Of a stretch of DNA of 34,817 bases, positions 1-8,440 are shown piece after piece. The position numbers and the translations under genes are program-made. Below the pieces are notes generated by a model. The model was not told where the DNA came from. It worked only from the letters and a program-made list of their open reading frames with translations, and did not search any database. Origin of the DNA: an uncultured Saprospiraceae bacterium (lineage in GTDB: Bacteria > Bacteroidota > Bacteroidia > Chitinophagales > Saprospiraceae). Numbering within the stretch: the stretch's first letter is position 1; each line of letters opens with the position of its first letter. The DNA is taken from contig CALCJP010000125.1 in the NCBI GenBank assembly GCA_937967625.1, positions 1 to 34,817 on the forward strand. The letters run 5' to 3'.

Positions 1-39
1 TGAGAGTAAAAAAGATAATGAATTTTAAATGAACCCGCT

Positions 40-116
40 GGAGCCAGTCTCCAGACTGGCTCCCAACATCCCTGCGTCTCCCGACGCCATCCATTTATTT
101 TCGTCGGGTGACGAAA
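40..116. repeat. Cluster of three short tetraloop palindromes
   Basis: Three perfect inverted repeats lie in 77 bases: 40-63 (10-bp arms, 4-base loop), 74-87 (5-bp arms, 4-base loop) and 99-116 (7-bp arms, 4-base loop). On the minus strand the first two share the core GTC-KGGA-GAC. They sit just downstream of the lipoprotein gene that ends at 170 on the minus strand. None has a U-tract, so they look like REP-type palindromes rather than one classical terminator. A similar palindrome lies at 16191-16208. Confidence 0.6.
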
Positions 117-169
117 GGATAGGTGAGTTCAGCCTGAAGACTAAACCCAGCAGCGTTTCTTTAAATTTC

Positions 170-733
170 TTAGCGCACGTAAGCCCGAATATTCCAATTA
201 ATCCCCGGCGTATCACCAGTAAACTCACGGAACGTTTCCCAAGTATTAGTATCAGAACTAAAGAACATATCTCCCCCACTTCTGGCAGGTCCGAAATCGC
301 AACCAATGGTTTGGAGTTGACGATTGATTTCTACTTCGAAGCCGATCCAAAGGTCGTTGCCATCAATTTCGATAGGAGCAGAAACGGAGATGGTATTCCA
401 TCCATTGGGAGTAAGGATTGACGAAACATCTTGCGTGTGCAAGACACTACCCGGGTTCGTCTGCGTCCCTTCTGACCAGATCTTCAACTTACAGCTACTT
501 GGCAAATCAGTGATGTGAATCTCAACTTCGTCCAATTGCTGTCCGCTAAATTCGGAAGTTAAACCTCTTGCAAAACGAACGGCGGTGATATAAGTCATTG
601 GGTCGAGAAGTGGTGCGGTGTTGTTTTCACCATCAAGGTGAAGGTCTGCATCGATGATGTCATCTGGCTCGTCTTGGCAAGAGTAAGTGAATAACAACAT
701 CAAGCAAAAAGGAAGGAGAAGTAACTTTTTCAT
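170..733 (-). CDS. Small secreted lipoprotein, T9SS-protein-like beta domain
   Basis: A 187-residue protein of unknown function. The N-terminus (MKKLLLLPFCLMLLFTYSC) is a lipoprotein signal peptide with a lipobox ending in Cys, so it should be lipid-anchored. An acidic linker (CQDEPDD...) follows the Cys. The remaining ~140 residues look like a beta-sandwich module of the kind seen in secreted Bacteroidota proteases and adhesins: ...VRFARGLTSEFSGQQLDEVEIHI..., ...LWIGFEVE..., ...GCDFGPARSGGDMFF..., and a closing NWNIRAYVR. This matches a recurrent module that ends in 'NWNIRAYV'. I infer a surface-exposed accessory domain protein without a catalytic site. It appears to be a single-gene unit. 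Confidence 0.8.
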   Translation of the reverse strand: MKKLLLLPFCLMLLFTYSCQDEPDDIIDADLHLDGENNTAPLLDPMTYITAVRFARGLTSEFSGQQLDEVEIHITDLPSSCKLKIWSEGTQTNPGSVLHTQDVSSILTPNGWNTISVSAPIEIDGNDLWIGFEVEINRQLQTIGCDFGPARSGGDMFFSSDTNTWETFREFTGDTPGINWNIRAYVR

Positions 734-850
734 AATTTTTATTTTTTCCGTAAGGGTAATTTCAATAATAAGACAAAGTTTTCGATGAGTGCCCTAAAAC
801 AGCACATCTATTTTCGCTGTAAAAATAAGGTTTCCTTTTCAATCCACGTA

Positions 851-1017
851 TATAAGTGACTGTCCAAAATAAATGATAATAAATTTGAATCCCTTTTTCC
901 CTCACTCTTCGTTAGGTTTTATTCCCATAGCTAAGGCTATGAGAAGAAAATCTGCCTCAATTGAGAAAAAAATGAATTTCAACTTTGTCTATCATTTATT
1001 CTGACCAGTCACTTATA
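851..1017. mobile_element. MITE-like imperfect palindrome, copy 1
   Basis: This 167-base non-coding element folds back on itself along its whole length. The outer arms start TATAAGTGACTG and end CAGTCACTTATA, followed inward by near-complementary AAATAAATGATA-type sequence. The centre is a short hairpin with CATAGC and GCTATG arms around TAAG. A second copy with the same architecture and almost the same length lies at 28785-28949, sharing terminal TAAGTG/CACTTA, a central CTAAGG and a TGCCTC block. It has no transposase. A non-autonomous miniature transposon is the best guess, but no target duplication was established. Confidence 0.6.
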
Positions 1018-1105
1018 AAAGATTAATGTTTTCTAAATATAGAAGGCGAGAGATCGAGATTTTGGGAGGTCGAGAATTCGAGAATTTAAAATCGAAGCTC
1101 CAGAT

Positions 1106-1155
1106 TCATTCAATTCACTCATTCACTCATTCACTCATTCAAGCATTCTCTCATT
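1106..1155. repeat. 8-base microsatellite (CATTCACT-type)
   Basis: A short tandem array of the unit CATTCACT, with degenerate flanking copies (CATTCAAT, CATTCAAG, CATTCTCT). It lies between genes and far from any start codon, so a phase-variation role is not evident. Confidence 0.7.
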
Positions 1156-1277
1156 AAAAAAACAGAGGCACCCACTTTCGTGAAATGCCCCTGAATATGT
1201 TCTTGAAGCGTTTTGCGATTTAGAAATTAACTACTCCAAGGTGTTGTACCAAACTTAAGATATTGTTCTTCTAATTT

Positions 1278-1301
1278 TTCCCTTCGACTTCGCTCAGGGA
1301 A
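1278..1301. terminator. Hairpin near the 3' end of the adhesin gene
   Basis: TTCCCT (1278-1283) pairs with AGGGAA (1296-1301) around CTTCGACTTCGCTC-type sequence. It lies just past the minus-strand stop codon at 1311-1313. The long T-run (1304-1312) follows the hairpin on the plus strand, which is the wrong side for the minus-strand gene, so a terminator role is uncertain. The word CCTTCGACTTCGCTCAGG resembles a palindrome that is common in environmental bacterial genomes. Confidence 0.4.
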
Positions 1302-1310
1302 CGTTTTTTT

Positions 1311-4300
1311 TTACTTAATCAATGTTGTTTCTCCTTTAAGTGAATCCGTTGAGCCATCTTCAAATTCTACTTCCAAATACCAAACATAGACGCCTGGATC
1401 CATTGACTTGCCTCTGAATTGCCCATCCCATCCAGTATAAGGATCGTTTATTTCAAACTCTTCAGATACATAAAGCAACTCGCCCCAACGGTCGAAGATT
1501 TTCATCTCTTTTACGATGGTTCCTTCTTTTCCATGCACGAGGAGCAAATCATTTGAGCCATCCTGATTTGGCGAAAAGCCAGTAGGAACCAAAACCGGAA
1601 AGTCTTTCTCAATGAATAGGTTGATGATGTCTGTGCTTTGGCAGCCCTTTTCGTCAGTAATAGTCAATTTATAAGAAGACTGCGCCTTTGGCGTTGCCAG
1701 TGGGTCAAGACAATCTGTGCAGCTCAACATCTCCAAATGCGTTGACTCCCAAACGAAATCAGTGATTGGAAAAGTCGATTCAATCTTTGGTGAAATCTGA
1801 ACAGTTGCGCCATATTCAACCAAAGTATCTTTTCCTAAATCCAAATCAATTGGCGCTACTTCATCGACTACCAAAACATCTGATTCGAAAATACAATCAT
1901 TCAAATCTTTGATAACGATGTAGTAATTGCCCTCGTGAAGGTTTGAGATTTGCTCTCTGTCGCCACGGCTTTCTCCGTTAAGGAAAAATTCATAAGGAGC
2001 AGTTCCGCCAGTTGGTTCGATTAAGATTTCACCGTCTTTTCTTCCTGAACAGGTGATTGGAAATGGCTCAGATAATGCTTCCAATTTCTCTGGCTGATCG
2101 ACTACAATAGTTTTACTGTATGCGCAACCATTGCCGTCCTGTGCGTTAACTTCATAGCTGCCGGCAGGAAGAAATTCCAAAACGGTTTCGTTATCGAAAT
2201 TGCCTACTTGGCTATTCCACGAAAGTGAATAGTTGCCTACCCCACCTCGTAGCTCAGTTTCAATTTTTCCATCGCGTTTGCCAAAGCAAGTGACATGGGT
2301 GATTTCCTCGAAAGAGGAAATAGCGTCCGGCTGCGTAATTTCAGCTTCTGCTTCCGCCATGCAATTGTTGGTATCCATCACTCTAAATGAATAAACACCC
2401 GCTGGCTGCTCGGTGAATTGGTCGCCTCCGAATCCCTGACCTAAGTCGAAATTCAAAGCGCCAACACCACCTGCACCATTTACTTTGATAGCGCCGTTTT
2501 CTCCGAAGCATTTTGCGTTTTCGACCTCAAAATCAATTATGATTTCTTCCGGAGATTCAATTTTAAGTGGCGTATCAAATTGGCAATTATTGCCATCAAT
2601 TACGGTTATCATATAGTCACCGCCTGCAAGATCTGCTCTCACTAAGTCGGTGTTTCCATCTTCCCATTGTACTTTATAAGAAGGTGCGCCTCCAGTGATT
2701 TGAATCGTTGCTTCTCCATCATTTGTGTTGAAGCAAGAAGTTGGAGCCGTTGCAATATCAACTTTGATTTCAGGTTGATTCTCAATTTTTACATCTTCAA
2801 TCACTTCACATCCGTCAGCGTCAATCACCGAAACGCGATAGTCACCCGGCGTCAAATCATTCAAATCAGCGTCGCTTGCGCCATGCTCCCATTTGAAGTC
2901 AAAAGTACCTGAGCCACCTCTTGCGCTAATCATGGCGCGTCCATTATCGCCGTTGAAACAAGATGGCATTTCAGTGGAAACGGTCAACTCAATTGGGTCA
3001 TTTTCATTGATTGTTTCTTGCAAAGTCAGTTCGCAGCCATTGGCGTCGATGACTTTCACTTCTACCAAACCGCCACTGAGATTGTCGATAGAGCTGCCCG
3101 TCGAGCCATCCATCCATTCGTAGCGATAAGGAGCCGTTCCATCTTGAACAAAAAGTTGGGCGTTGCCATCGGCAGCACCGCTACAGCTTACATGATCGAC
3201 ATCAAGTGTAGCAGTTAAAGCATCCGGTTGCGTCAGTTCAACAGAGGTATTCGCAACGCAACCGTTGTTGTCAGTTACAGTTACCGTAATAGTGCCCGCA
3301 CCCAATTGAGAGATGCGACTTCCGTCGAATCCGTTCTCCCATTTGTAAGTATAAGGTGCAGTGCCTCCAATTGCATCCGCGATGGCAACCCCATCTAAGT
3401 TACCAAAACAAGTAATGAGTCTTTCGGCTTGTGCAGACAACTCTAATTGTTGAGGTTGAGTTATTGAAAATGGAAAATTTGTAATACAGCCATTTTCGTC
3501 TTCTATCACTGCCGTGAAATCTCCCGCAGCTAAGTTTTCGAAAACGCCTGTTTGATTGGTTTGCCCGTCAAGGGTAAATTCATAGTTTGATGCCTGACCG
3601 GAAGCAGTTAATTGAACTGCTCCCGTGGTTTCGCCAAAGCATTTAATAGTTTTTGTTTCTGTGAAGTTAACTGTCGGCGGCGTACAATTTTCTGCCGAAC
3701 ATCTGGCACGCCCAACCTCACCGGGACATGACTCAACTCCTCTGATTTCAAAAGTTACCGAAGTGCCAGGAGCTAAGTTTTCAACATTAAAATCTGTTTC
3801 TGAAGCGTCTAAATGTTCCCAATCAGCGCCATCAATTCTATATTCTAAATAGTTTATGTTACCAGGATTGTTCCAGCCAAACAGAACAGAACTTCCTGTT
3901 CTGTCAATACAAGTTACTGTTGGTGCAGGCGTCACTGCCATGACTTCAACCGCCACGTCTTCATTGACCAAACATCCATAGGAATCCATCACCTCCACTT
4001 CATAAGTCGCGTCAGCTTGGGGCATTACCTCTGTAGTTGGGCAATCCGTACAGCTTAAATTGTCAGTACCAGACCAAGTGTATTGGTACTCCATGCTTTG
4101 ACGGAAAGATATCGACCAGCTATTCAAAACACCCGTTGAGCCAATTTCATCATCGCGCAACATTAGTTTCCAAACGCCATTGGTTGGGCTATCATTTGCA
4201 AACAAATCACTCCATTCGCCTTCCGGCAAATATTCACCCGTGAACGGCGCACTGGCAGAGGGGGAAGAAATAGGGTTTAAGGCGTTTGGTGTAAAACAAG

Positions 4301-5819
4301 TCTGTGTGTAATTGTTTCCTCCTGCGCCATTGTCAGAAGTCAGTAGGATGAAATTGCCATCTGGAGTCACCAAATAAGCATCGATGTCTTCTGGATTGTT
4401 GTGTTGAATGTCAATACAAACCGACTCAATCAAACCCTCTTTTAGCGTAGGCGGGAAAATATTATTTACCGTAAGGTCACTGCTCACGGTGGTGTTAGAA
4501 GGAGTAATTGCCACCAATCGATCAGACTCAAAAGAAGCCGCTACTGGCGAAAGATTCGTCAATTCGCCATCAAGATTTACAGTTTCTCCTTTGCAAATAG
4601 TAGTCGGAGTCAATTGAGGAGGCGTCAATAAATTATCTTTAATAAATACCTCAACCGTATCTTTCGAACACATGTCCTTTTGGATTTCAATCAACACATT
4701 CTCAACTGGTTCGATGATGTTATCTTCCAACGCTTTGATAGTGATTTTTCCAGTCAACTGACCTGCAGGTATTGTCAACTGACCTGGCAAACGCTCGTAG
4801 TCGTCGCCATTAGTTGCCGTTCCAAAAAGGTTGTAATTGATAGTGTAATCAGTGGAAGATGGCTTCGTTAATTCGAAATTCACAAATCCTTCAGTACATC
4901 CTTCAGTAATCGCTCCGTCAGGATTGTAAGTATCAGAAGAAATGCTCACCTCACGAGTTCCAAAACTTTTCGCTTCTAAAAACACCCCCGAATCGTATCC
5001 CTCATCCGTTACGTCAGCAATTGCTAATTTGATGGTGTATTCCTGACAAGGCACTACCACTGCTTCCGCAGTAAACACCTTCGTGAATCCATCAAAAACA
5101 GGTTGATTTTGGGAGCTTTGATTATCGTTGAAAAAGTTATTGAAGTTTAATGAGCCGTTGGTTCCGTCGCAATATGCTCCATCTCCCCAAACTCCCATTT
5201 GTCCATTATTTACAAAATTGATAGATACCGGAAAGTTTGTGCCTGGTATCAAGGCAATATTTTTCCCATCGTTTTCGAAGCCGCCATTGATTCCCGGTCC
5301 GCTGATAAAAAATCCGAAAACATCATTGAATTCACTGCAAACAAACTGTGGATACTCCTCACTCGCGAAGACATATCTAAACTGCAAGGTGTCTGATGAA
5401 GGAATAAAAGTGATGGTGTATTTTGCTACATTACGAAGTGGTTCACCATTTGCAATTTTTGCAAGATCCACTTCGACGGTATTGTTGCCGTCAAGGTCAT
5501 TGTTGTCTTGAGCGCCGTCTTCTCCATTGCCTACTACTTTAGCGGCAACTCCGGTGGTCAATAAAATACCTCTATCGATACCGACGGCTTGTGCGCCGTT
5601 GTCAAAATAGCCAACTGCATTGGCACTACCACTATATTGTATATTGGTTACTTGCACACCTTCTCCAAGGAAGATATTCGAGATGAGATTCTCTGGTGTG
5701 TACGGGAGGACGTCGCCTCCGGTCGCCTCCATCGTCTGGGAATTCATTTCCGAAAGGAAAAAGAAAAATACCCCGATCAATAGAACAGCAACCTTTTGGT
5801 TGAAAAGGTGAATGTTCAT
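1311..5819 (-). CDS. Giant T9SS adhesin with SprB repeats and gliding-type C-terminus
   Basis: A 1502-residue secreted surface protein. After a signal peptide (ending near LSEMNSQ) come a choice-of-anchor-L module (about 30-290, with ASEEYPQFVCSEFNDVFGFFISGPG), a Calx-beta domain (about 290-395, GTATNGDDYERLPGQLTIPAG), a proprotein-convertase P-like domain (about 450-572, IDIQHNNPEDIDAYLVTPDG), a PKD-like and FnIII-like stretch, and eight SprB-type repeats (about 720-1330). Each repeat starts CFG/CSG/CFN..DG and continues GG..PY.Y.W..G. The last ~90 residues (VPTGFSPNQDGSNDLLL...IFDRWGELLY...GWDG...DPGVYVWYLEV) are the gliding-motility-associated C-terminal, type B T9SS signal. SprB of Flavobacterium is the mobile adhesin of gliding, so a related surface or adhesion role is inferred. 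Two CGAAAG hairpin repeats lie in the coding sequence, at 2302-2321 and in the signal peptide at 5745-5757. Confidence 0.92.
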   Translation of the reverse strand: MNIHLFNQKVAVLLIGVFFFFLSEMNSQTMEATGGDVLPYTPENLISNIFLGEGVQVTNIQYSGSANAVGYFDNGAQAVGIDRGILLTTGVAAKVVGNGEDGAQDNNDLDGNNTVEVDLAKIANGEPLRNVAKYTITFIPSSDTLQFRYVFASEEYPQFVCSEFNDVFGFFISGPGINGGFENDGKNIALIPGTNFPVSINFVNNGQMGVWGDGAYCDGTNGSLNFNNFFNDNQSSQNQPVFDGFTKVFTAEAVVVPCQEYTIKLAIADVTDEGYDSGVFLEAKSFGTREVSISSDTYNPDGAITEGCTEGFVNFELTKPSSTDYTINYNLFGTATNGDDYERLPGQLTIPAGQLTGKITIKALEDNIIEPVENVLIEIQKDMCSKDTVEVFIKDNLLTPPQLTPTTICKGETVNLDGELTNLSPVAASFESDRLVAITPSNTTVSSDLTVNNIFPPTLKEGLIESVCIDIQHNNPEDIDAYLVTPDGNFILLTSDNGAGGNNYTQTCFTPNALNPISSPSASAPFTGEYLPEGEWSDLFANDSPTNGVWKLMLRDDEIGSTGVLNSWSISFRQSMEYQYTWSGTDNLSCTDCPTTEVMPQADATYEVEVMDSYGCLVNEDVAVEVMAVTPAPTVTCIDRTGSSVLFGWNNPGNINYLEYRIDGADWEHLDASETDFNVENLAPGTSVTFEIRGVESCPGEVGRARCSAENCTPPTVNFTETKTIKCFGETTGAVQLTASGQASNYEFTLDGQTNQTGVFENLAAGDFTAVIEDENGCITNFPFSITQPQQLELSAQAERLITCFGNLDGVAIADAIGGTAPYTYKWENGFDGSRISQLGAGTITVTVTDNNGCVANTSVELTQPDALTATLDVDHVSCSGAADGNAQLFVQDGTAPYRYEWMDGSTGSSIDNLSGGLVEVKVIDANGCELTLQETINENDPIELTVSTEMPSCFNGDNGRAMISARGGSGTFDFKWEHGASDADLNDLTPGDYRVSVIDADGCEVIEDVKIENQPEIKVDIATAPTSCFNTNDGEATIQITGGAPSYKVQWEDGNTDLVRADLAGGDYMITVIDGNNCQFDTPLKIESPEEIIIDFEVENAKCFGENGAIKVNGAGGVGALNFDLGQGFGGDQFTEQPAGVYSFRVMDTNNCMAEAEAEITQPDAISSFEEITHVTCFGKRDGKIETELRGGVGNYSLSWNSQVGNFDNETVLEFLPAGSYEVNAQDGNGCAYSKTIVVDQPEKLEALSEPFPITCSGRKDGEILIEPTGGTAPYEFFLNGESRGDREQISNLHEGNYYIVIKDLNDCIFESDVLVVDEVAPIDLDLGKDTLVEYGATVQISPKIESTFPITDFVWESTHLEMLSCTDCLDPLATPKAQSSYKLTITDEKGCQSTDIINLFIEKDFPVLVPTGFSPNQDGSNDLLLVHGKEGTIVKEMKIFDRWGELLYVSEEFEINDPYTGWDGQFRGKSMDPGVYVWYLEVEFEDGSTDSLKGETTLIK

Positions 5820-6248
5820 TACTTGTAAGTTTTTGGCGAATAACCGAGGGGATGGAATTCTGAAAAATGGTCTCGGTGCTTTACAGCACAGAAGATGTGT
5901 TTTGGTAAAAAATCTAACTTGGGAGGAAGAGAAAACCCGTGGTAATACAGGTTGAAAAGGGAGGAAAAAATTACTTGTTGTTTCTTAGTTTACAAATTTG
6001 TATCATTTTAGCCTTGAAGGCAATTTGCTCAACAATAAATACCCATTTATCAGATGGATTCAGCAAAAAGTACCCATTTGTTTTAGGTAGCTAAGTGATA
6101 GGTTTACTACACTTCATTTTAAAAAACTCACGAATAGAATCATTGAAAGCAGTGTATTTAGCCTAAGCGAAGTTTAGAAATATTTCTCTCTTGTCTGTTC
6201 AAAAAGTAGGTTTATCTAAAAAACCAATTATCTAAAAGAATCAATTAC

Positions 6249-6256
6249 TAATTTTG
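6249..6256 (+). promoter_or_regulatory. Candidate -7 box for sppA
   Basis: TAATTTTG matches the Bacteroidota -7 consensus TAnnTTTG. It lies 89 bases before the sppA start codon. I see no clear TTTG -33 box at the usual distance. Its last bases overlap a CGAAAGC hairpin-repeat copy (about 6250-6263). Confidence 0.4.
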
Positions 6257-6280
6257 CGAAAGCATAATTAAACCTAATTT

Positions 6281-6324
6281 TATCCCTTTCGGGAAAATGA
6301 TCCTGATTTTTTCCGAAAGGGATA
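6281..6324. repeat. Inverted pair of CGAAAG repeats in the sppA leader
   Basis: TATCCCTTTCGGGAAAA (6281-6297) is complementary to sequence ending CCGAAAGGGATA at 6324. The stem is about 17 bp with one G.T wobble, and the loop is about 9-10 bases. It lies just upstream of the sppA start codon (6345) and downstream of the candidate promoter, so it would be transcribed into the mRNA leader. It could act on mRNA stability or translation, or simply be a pair of repeat copies. Confidence 0.7.
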
Positions 6325-6344
6325 ACTTTTTTAAAAACATAACA

Positions 6345-8111
6345 ATGAGTCAGTTTATTAAATTCGTTTTTGCTTCCTGTCTTGGTATCGTTCTTTTCAC
6401 GATTGCCGTGATTGGTGTTTTTACCTTGATAGGAGTTGCCAGTGGCGGAGACAGCGCCCCTTCGATCAAACCAAATTCCGTACTTGAACTCAATTTTGAT
6501 GCGGTCATTCCTGAGCTTACCGACAATCTCGAAAAAGACCCTTTTGACCTGGAGCAAAAGAAAATCATTGGTCTGCAAGACATCGTAAAAACTATCAAAG
6601 CAGCCAAAGACGATAATAATATCAAAGGCATCTTACTTTACCCCAAAGGCGACATGGGTGGTTTGGCTTCCACCGAGTCGGTAAGAAATGCAATCAAGGA
6701 ATTTAGAGAGGAGGGTAAGTTTGTGGTATCGTATGCGACCATGTATTCGCAAAGCAATTACTACTTAGCCAGCACAGCAGATGAGATTTTCATCCACCCA
6801 ATGGGGTTTGTGGATTTTAGAGGTTTTGCGGCGACGATTCCTTTCTTCAAAGAGATGCTTGATGACATCGGGGTGAAGTTCGACGTGTTTTATGCAGGTG
6901 ATTTTAAAAGTGCCACTGAGCCAGTCCGCCGTACCGAAATCAGCGAACCAAACAGATTGCAAACGAGAGCATATTTGACGGAAGTCTATGATAATTTCGT
7001 GGGAAACATTCAAGAATCACGCGACATCTCCAGAGAACTTATCGTTTCGACTGCCAACAACCTTTCCCTCAAAAACGCTGAAAAAGCAATCGAACTTGGC
7101 TTCGCAGACAAAATCGCTTACCGAGATGAGGTCATCGCTTCGCTCCAAGATAGATTAGGTTTGGATGACGACGAGGACATCAAAACGGTTTCATTAGGAA
7201 GCTATTTCGCGAGCATTGATGATGACTCAAATTACAGTGCCAAAGAAAAAGTAGCCGTAATTTATGCAGAAGGAACCATCGTAGGCGGCAAAGGCGAACC
7301 CGGCGAAACCGGCGACGCACGCTATGTCCCCATCATCGAAAAATTAAGAAACGATGACAAAGTAAAAGCCATCGTGTTGCGTGTCAACTCTGGAGGCGGA
7401 AGTGCATTAGCTTCTGAAAATATGTGGCGCGAACTTAAACTGACTCAAGCAGCCGGTAAGAAAATCGTGGTGAGCATGGGTGATTATGCCGCTTCTGGAG
7501 GTTACTATATCGCTTGCGCAGCCGATTCAATTTTTGCAGAACCGCAAACGATTACAGGTTCGATTGGTGTGTTTAGCATGATTCCGATTGTCAAAAACTT
7601 GATGAATGATAAACTGGGAATTCGTTTTGATACCGTCTCTACAGCTCGCTATGCAGGTGGATTCAACCCAGCACTTGGCTTGAGCGAAGCGGAGGGAAAT
7701 TTCTTCCAAGGCTCCGTAGATGAACTCTATGAGCGATTTTTGAAACGCGTGGGAGACGCCAGAGGAATGACTCGCGACGAGGCACATGCCGTTGCGCAAG
7801 GAAGGGTTTGGACAGGCAAAAAAGCGTTGCAATTGGGCTTAGTAGATAAATTAGGCGGCTTAGATGACGCCATCAATTCAGTAGCGGGCTTGGCTGGTTT
7901 GGAGTCTTACCGCGTGGTGAATTATCCAAAACCAAAAGATCAGATTCAACAAATCGTTGAGCAAATCACCGGAAAAGATAAAGATGATGACCCTATCATC
8001 AAGGCTTTCGCCAAAGAGCTAAAAGCATTCGGAATTCCTTATGATGACATTAAGATGATGCAGGAGGCGAGACAGCCGCAGTTTTTATTGCCGTTTCGGT
8101 TTCACTTTTAG
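6345..8111 (+). CDS. sppA: Signal peptide peptidase SppA, 67-kDa type
   Basis: A 588-residue inner-membrane serine protease of the S49 family, which clears cleaved signal peptides from the membrane. One N-terminal membrane segment (FASCLGIVLFTIAVIGVFTLIGVAS) is followed by two tandem S49-like domains, as in the long E. coli-type enzyme. The Lys/Ser dyad is visible: Lys188 in FYAGDFKSATEPVRR of the first half, and Ser384 in DYAASGGYYIACAA of the second. The ITGSIGVF motif of the family follows. I chose ATG 6345 (MSQFIKF) because the upstream in-frame ATG at 6297 lies inside the leader hairpin and would put a polar extension before the membrane anchor. It stands alone, and a strong terminator follows at 8353-8400. 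Confidence 0.93.
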   Translation: MSQFIKFVFASCLGIVLFTIAVIGVFTLIGVASGGDSAPSIKPNSVLELNFDAVIPELTDNLEKDPFDLEQKKIIGLQDIVKTIKAAKDDNNIKGILLYPKGDMGGLASTESVRNAIKEFREEGKFVVSYATMYSQSNYYLASTADEIFIHPMGFVDFRGFAATIPFFKEMLDDIGVKFDVFYAGDFKSATEPVRRTEISEPNRLQTRAYLTEVYDNFVGNIQESRDISRELIVSTANNLSLKNAEKAIELGFADKIAYRDEVIASLQDRLGLDDDEDIKTVSLGSYFASIDDDSNYSAKEKVAVIYAEGTIVGGKGEPGETGDARYVPIIEKLRNDDKVKAIVLRVNSGGGSALASENMWRELKLTQAAGKKIVVSMGDYAASGGYYIACAADSIFAEPQTITGSIGVFSMIPIVKNLMNDKLGIRFDTVSTARYAGGFNPALGLSEAEGNFFQGSVDELYERFLKRVGDARGMTRDEAHAVAQGRVWTGKKALQLGLVDKLGGLDDAINSVAGLAGLESYRVVNYPKPKDQIQQIVEQITGKDKDDDPIIKAFAKELKAFGIPYDDIKMMQEARQPQFLLPFRFHF

Positions 8112-8147
8112 GTGAGACTCGCTCCGCCCCCTAAAGGCAGGGGTGAT

Positions 8148-8331
8148 TGGTTCTAAATTTTGACCAAATATTTTTTTCCATCATGATAGATTTAAGATTA
8201 CATGATCTAAGATTTTTGATTTTCGAACAGAGCGCCAATCATAAATCATTTGATCATAAATCTTAAATCCGTCAATCTTGGTTTCTTTCAAAATTTTATT
8301 TTGGAAGAATTCCAAAATTCATTAGAACCAA
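8148..8331. repeat. Long imperfect inverted repeat
   Basis: The ends carry TTGGTTCTAA (left) and TTAGAACCAA (right). Inside, the two halves carry related words: GATTTAAGATTACATGATC on the left and, on the opposite strand of the right half, GATTTAAGATTTATGATC. The whole block could form a weak long stem. It is AT-rich, so part of the similarity may be low complexity. Confidence 0.45.
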
Positions 8332-8352
8332 ATATTATTCGCCGTCAGAATT

Positions 8353-8400
8353 CAAAAGGGGTAAAAAAAAGCTTTGCTTTTTTTTTACCCCTTTTGTTTT
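8353..8400 (+). terminator. Strong intrinsic terminator of sppA
   Basis: CAAAAGGGGT plus an A-run and GC (8353-8372) pairs with GC, a T-run, ACCCCTTTTG (8376-8396). The arms are about 20 bp with one bulge and a 3-base loop, followed by TTTTT. The near-symmetry means it could also stop the convergent minus-strand transcript. Confidence 0.85.
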
Positions 8401-8440
8401 TATTCACTTTCGTAAAATGAAACAACTGCAACCTCCTATC

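Larger units (their letters stand above)
734..1310. other. Gene-free, repeat-rich intergenic region
   Basis: No credible gene was found in this 577-base stretch. It holds the likely promoter area of the lipoprotein gene (next to 733), a MITE-like imperfect palindrome (851-1017), an 8-base microsatellite (about 1106-1155), one copy of the CTTTCG/CGAAAG hairpin repeat (1175-1187) and a hairpin near the end of the adhesin gene (1278-1301). Confidence 0.7.
5820..6344. promoter_or_regulatory. Divergent intergenic region, adhesin / sppA
   Basis: This 525-base region separates two divergently transcribed genes and should carry both promoters. No gene was found. Visible items are a palindromic TACAAATTTGTA near 5990-6003, the short hairpin GCCTTGAAGGC near 6011-6021, two TACCCATTT words (about 6039 and 6071), a TAATTTTG box at 6249-6256 for sppA, and a strong hairpin at 6281-6324. 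I could not identify a convincing minus-strand promoter for the adhesin. Confidence 0.5.

Noticed and set aside
29-421. Plus-strand reading frame across the left edge
   Set aside because: It overlaps a well-supported minus-strand lipoprotein gene and the palindromes, and its protein has no recognisable features.
1278-1301. Classical terminator of the adhesin gene
   Set aside because: The T-run follows the hairpin on the plus strand, not the minus strand of the adhesin gene, so I list it only as an uncertain hairpin.
6039-6080. Promoter-like TACCCATTTG words
   Set aside because: The spacing between TA and TTTG is four bases, not the two of the TAnnTTTG consensus.
6297-6344. Longer sppA start
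   Set aside because: This start lies inside a strong hairpin repeat and would add a polar extension before the membrane anchor.
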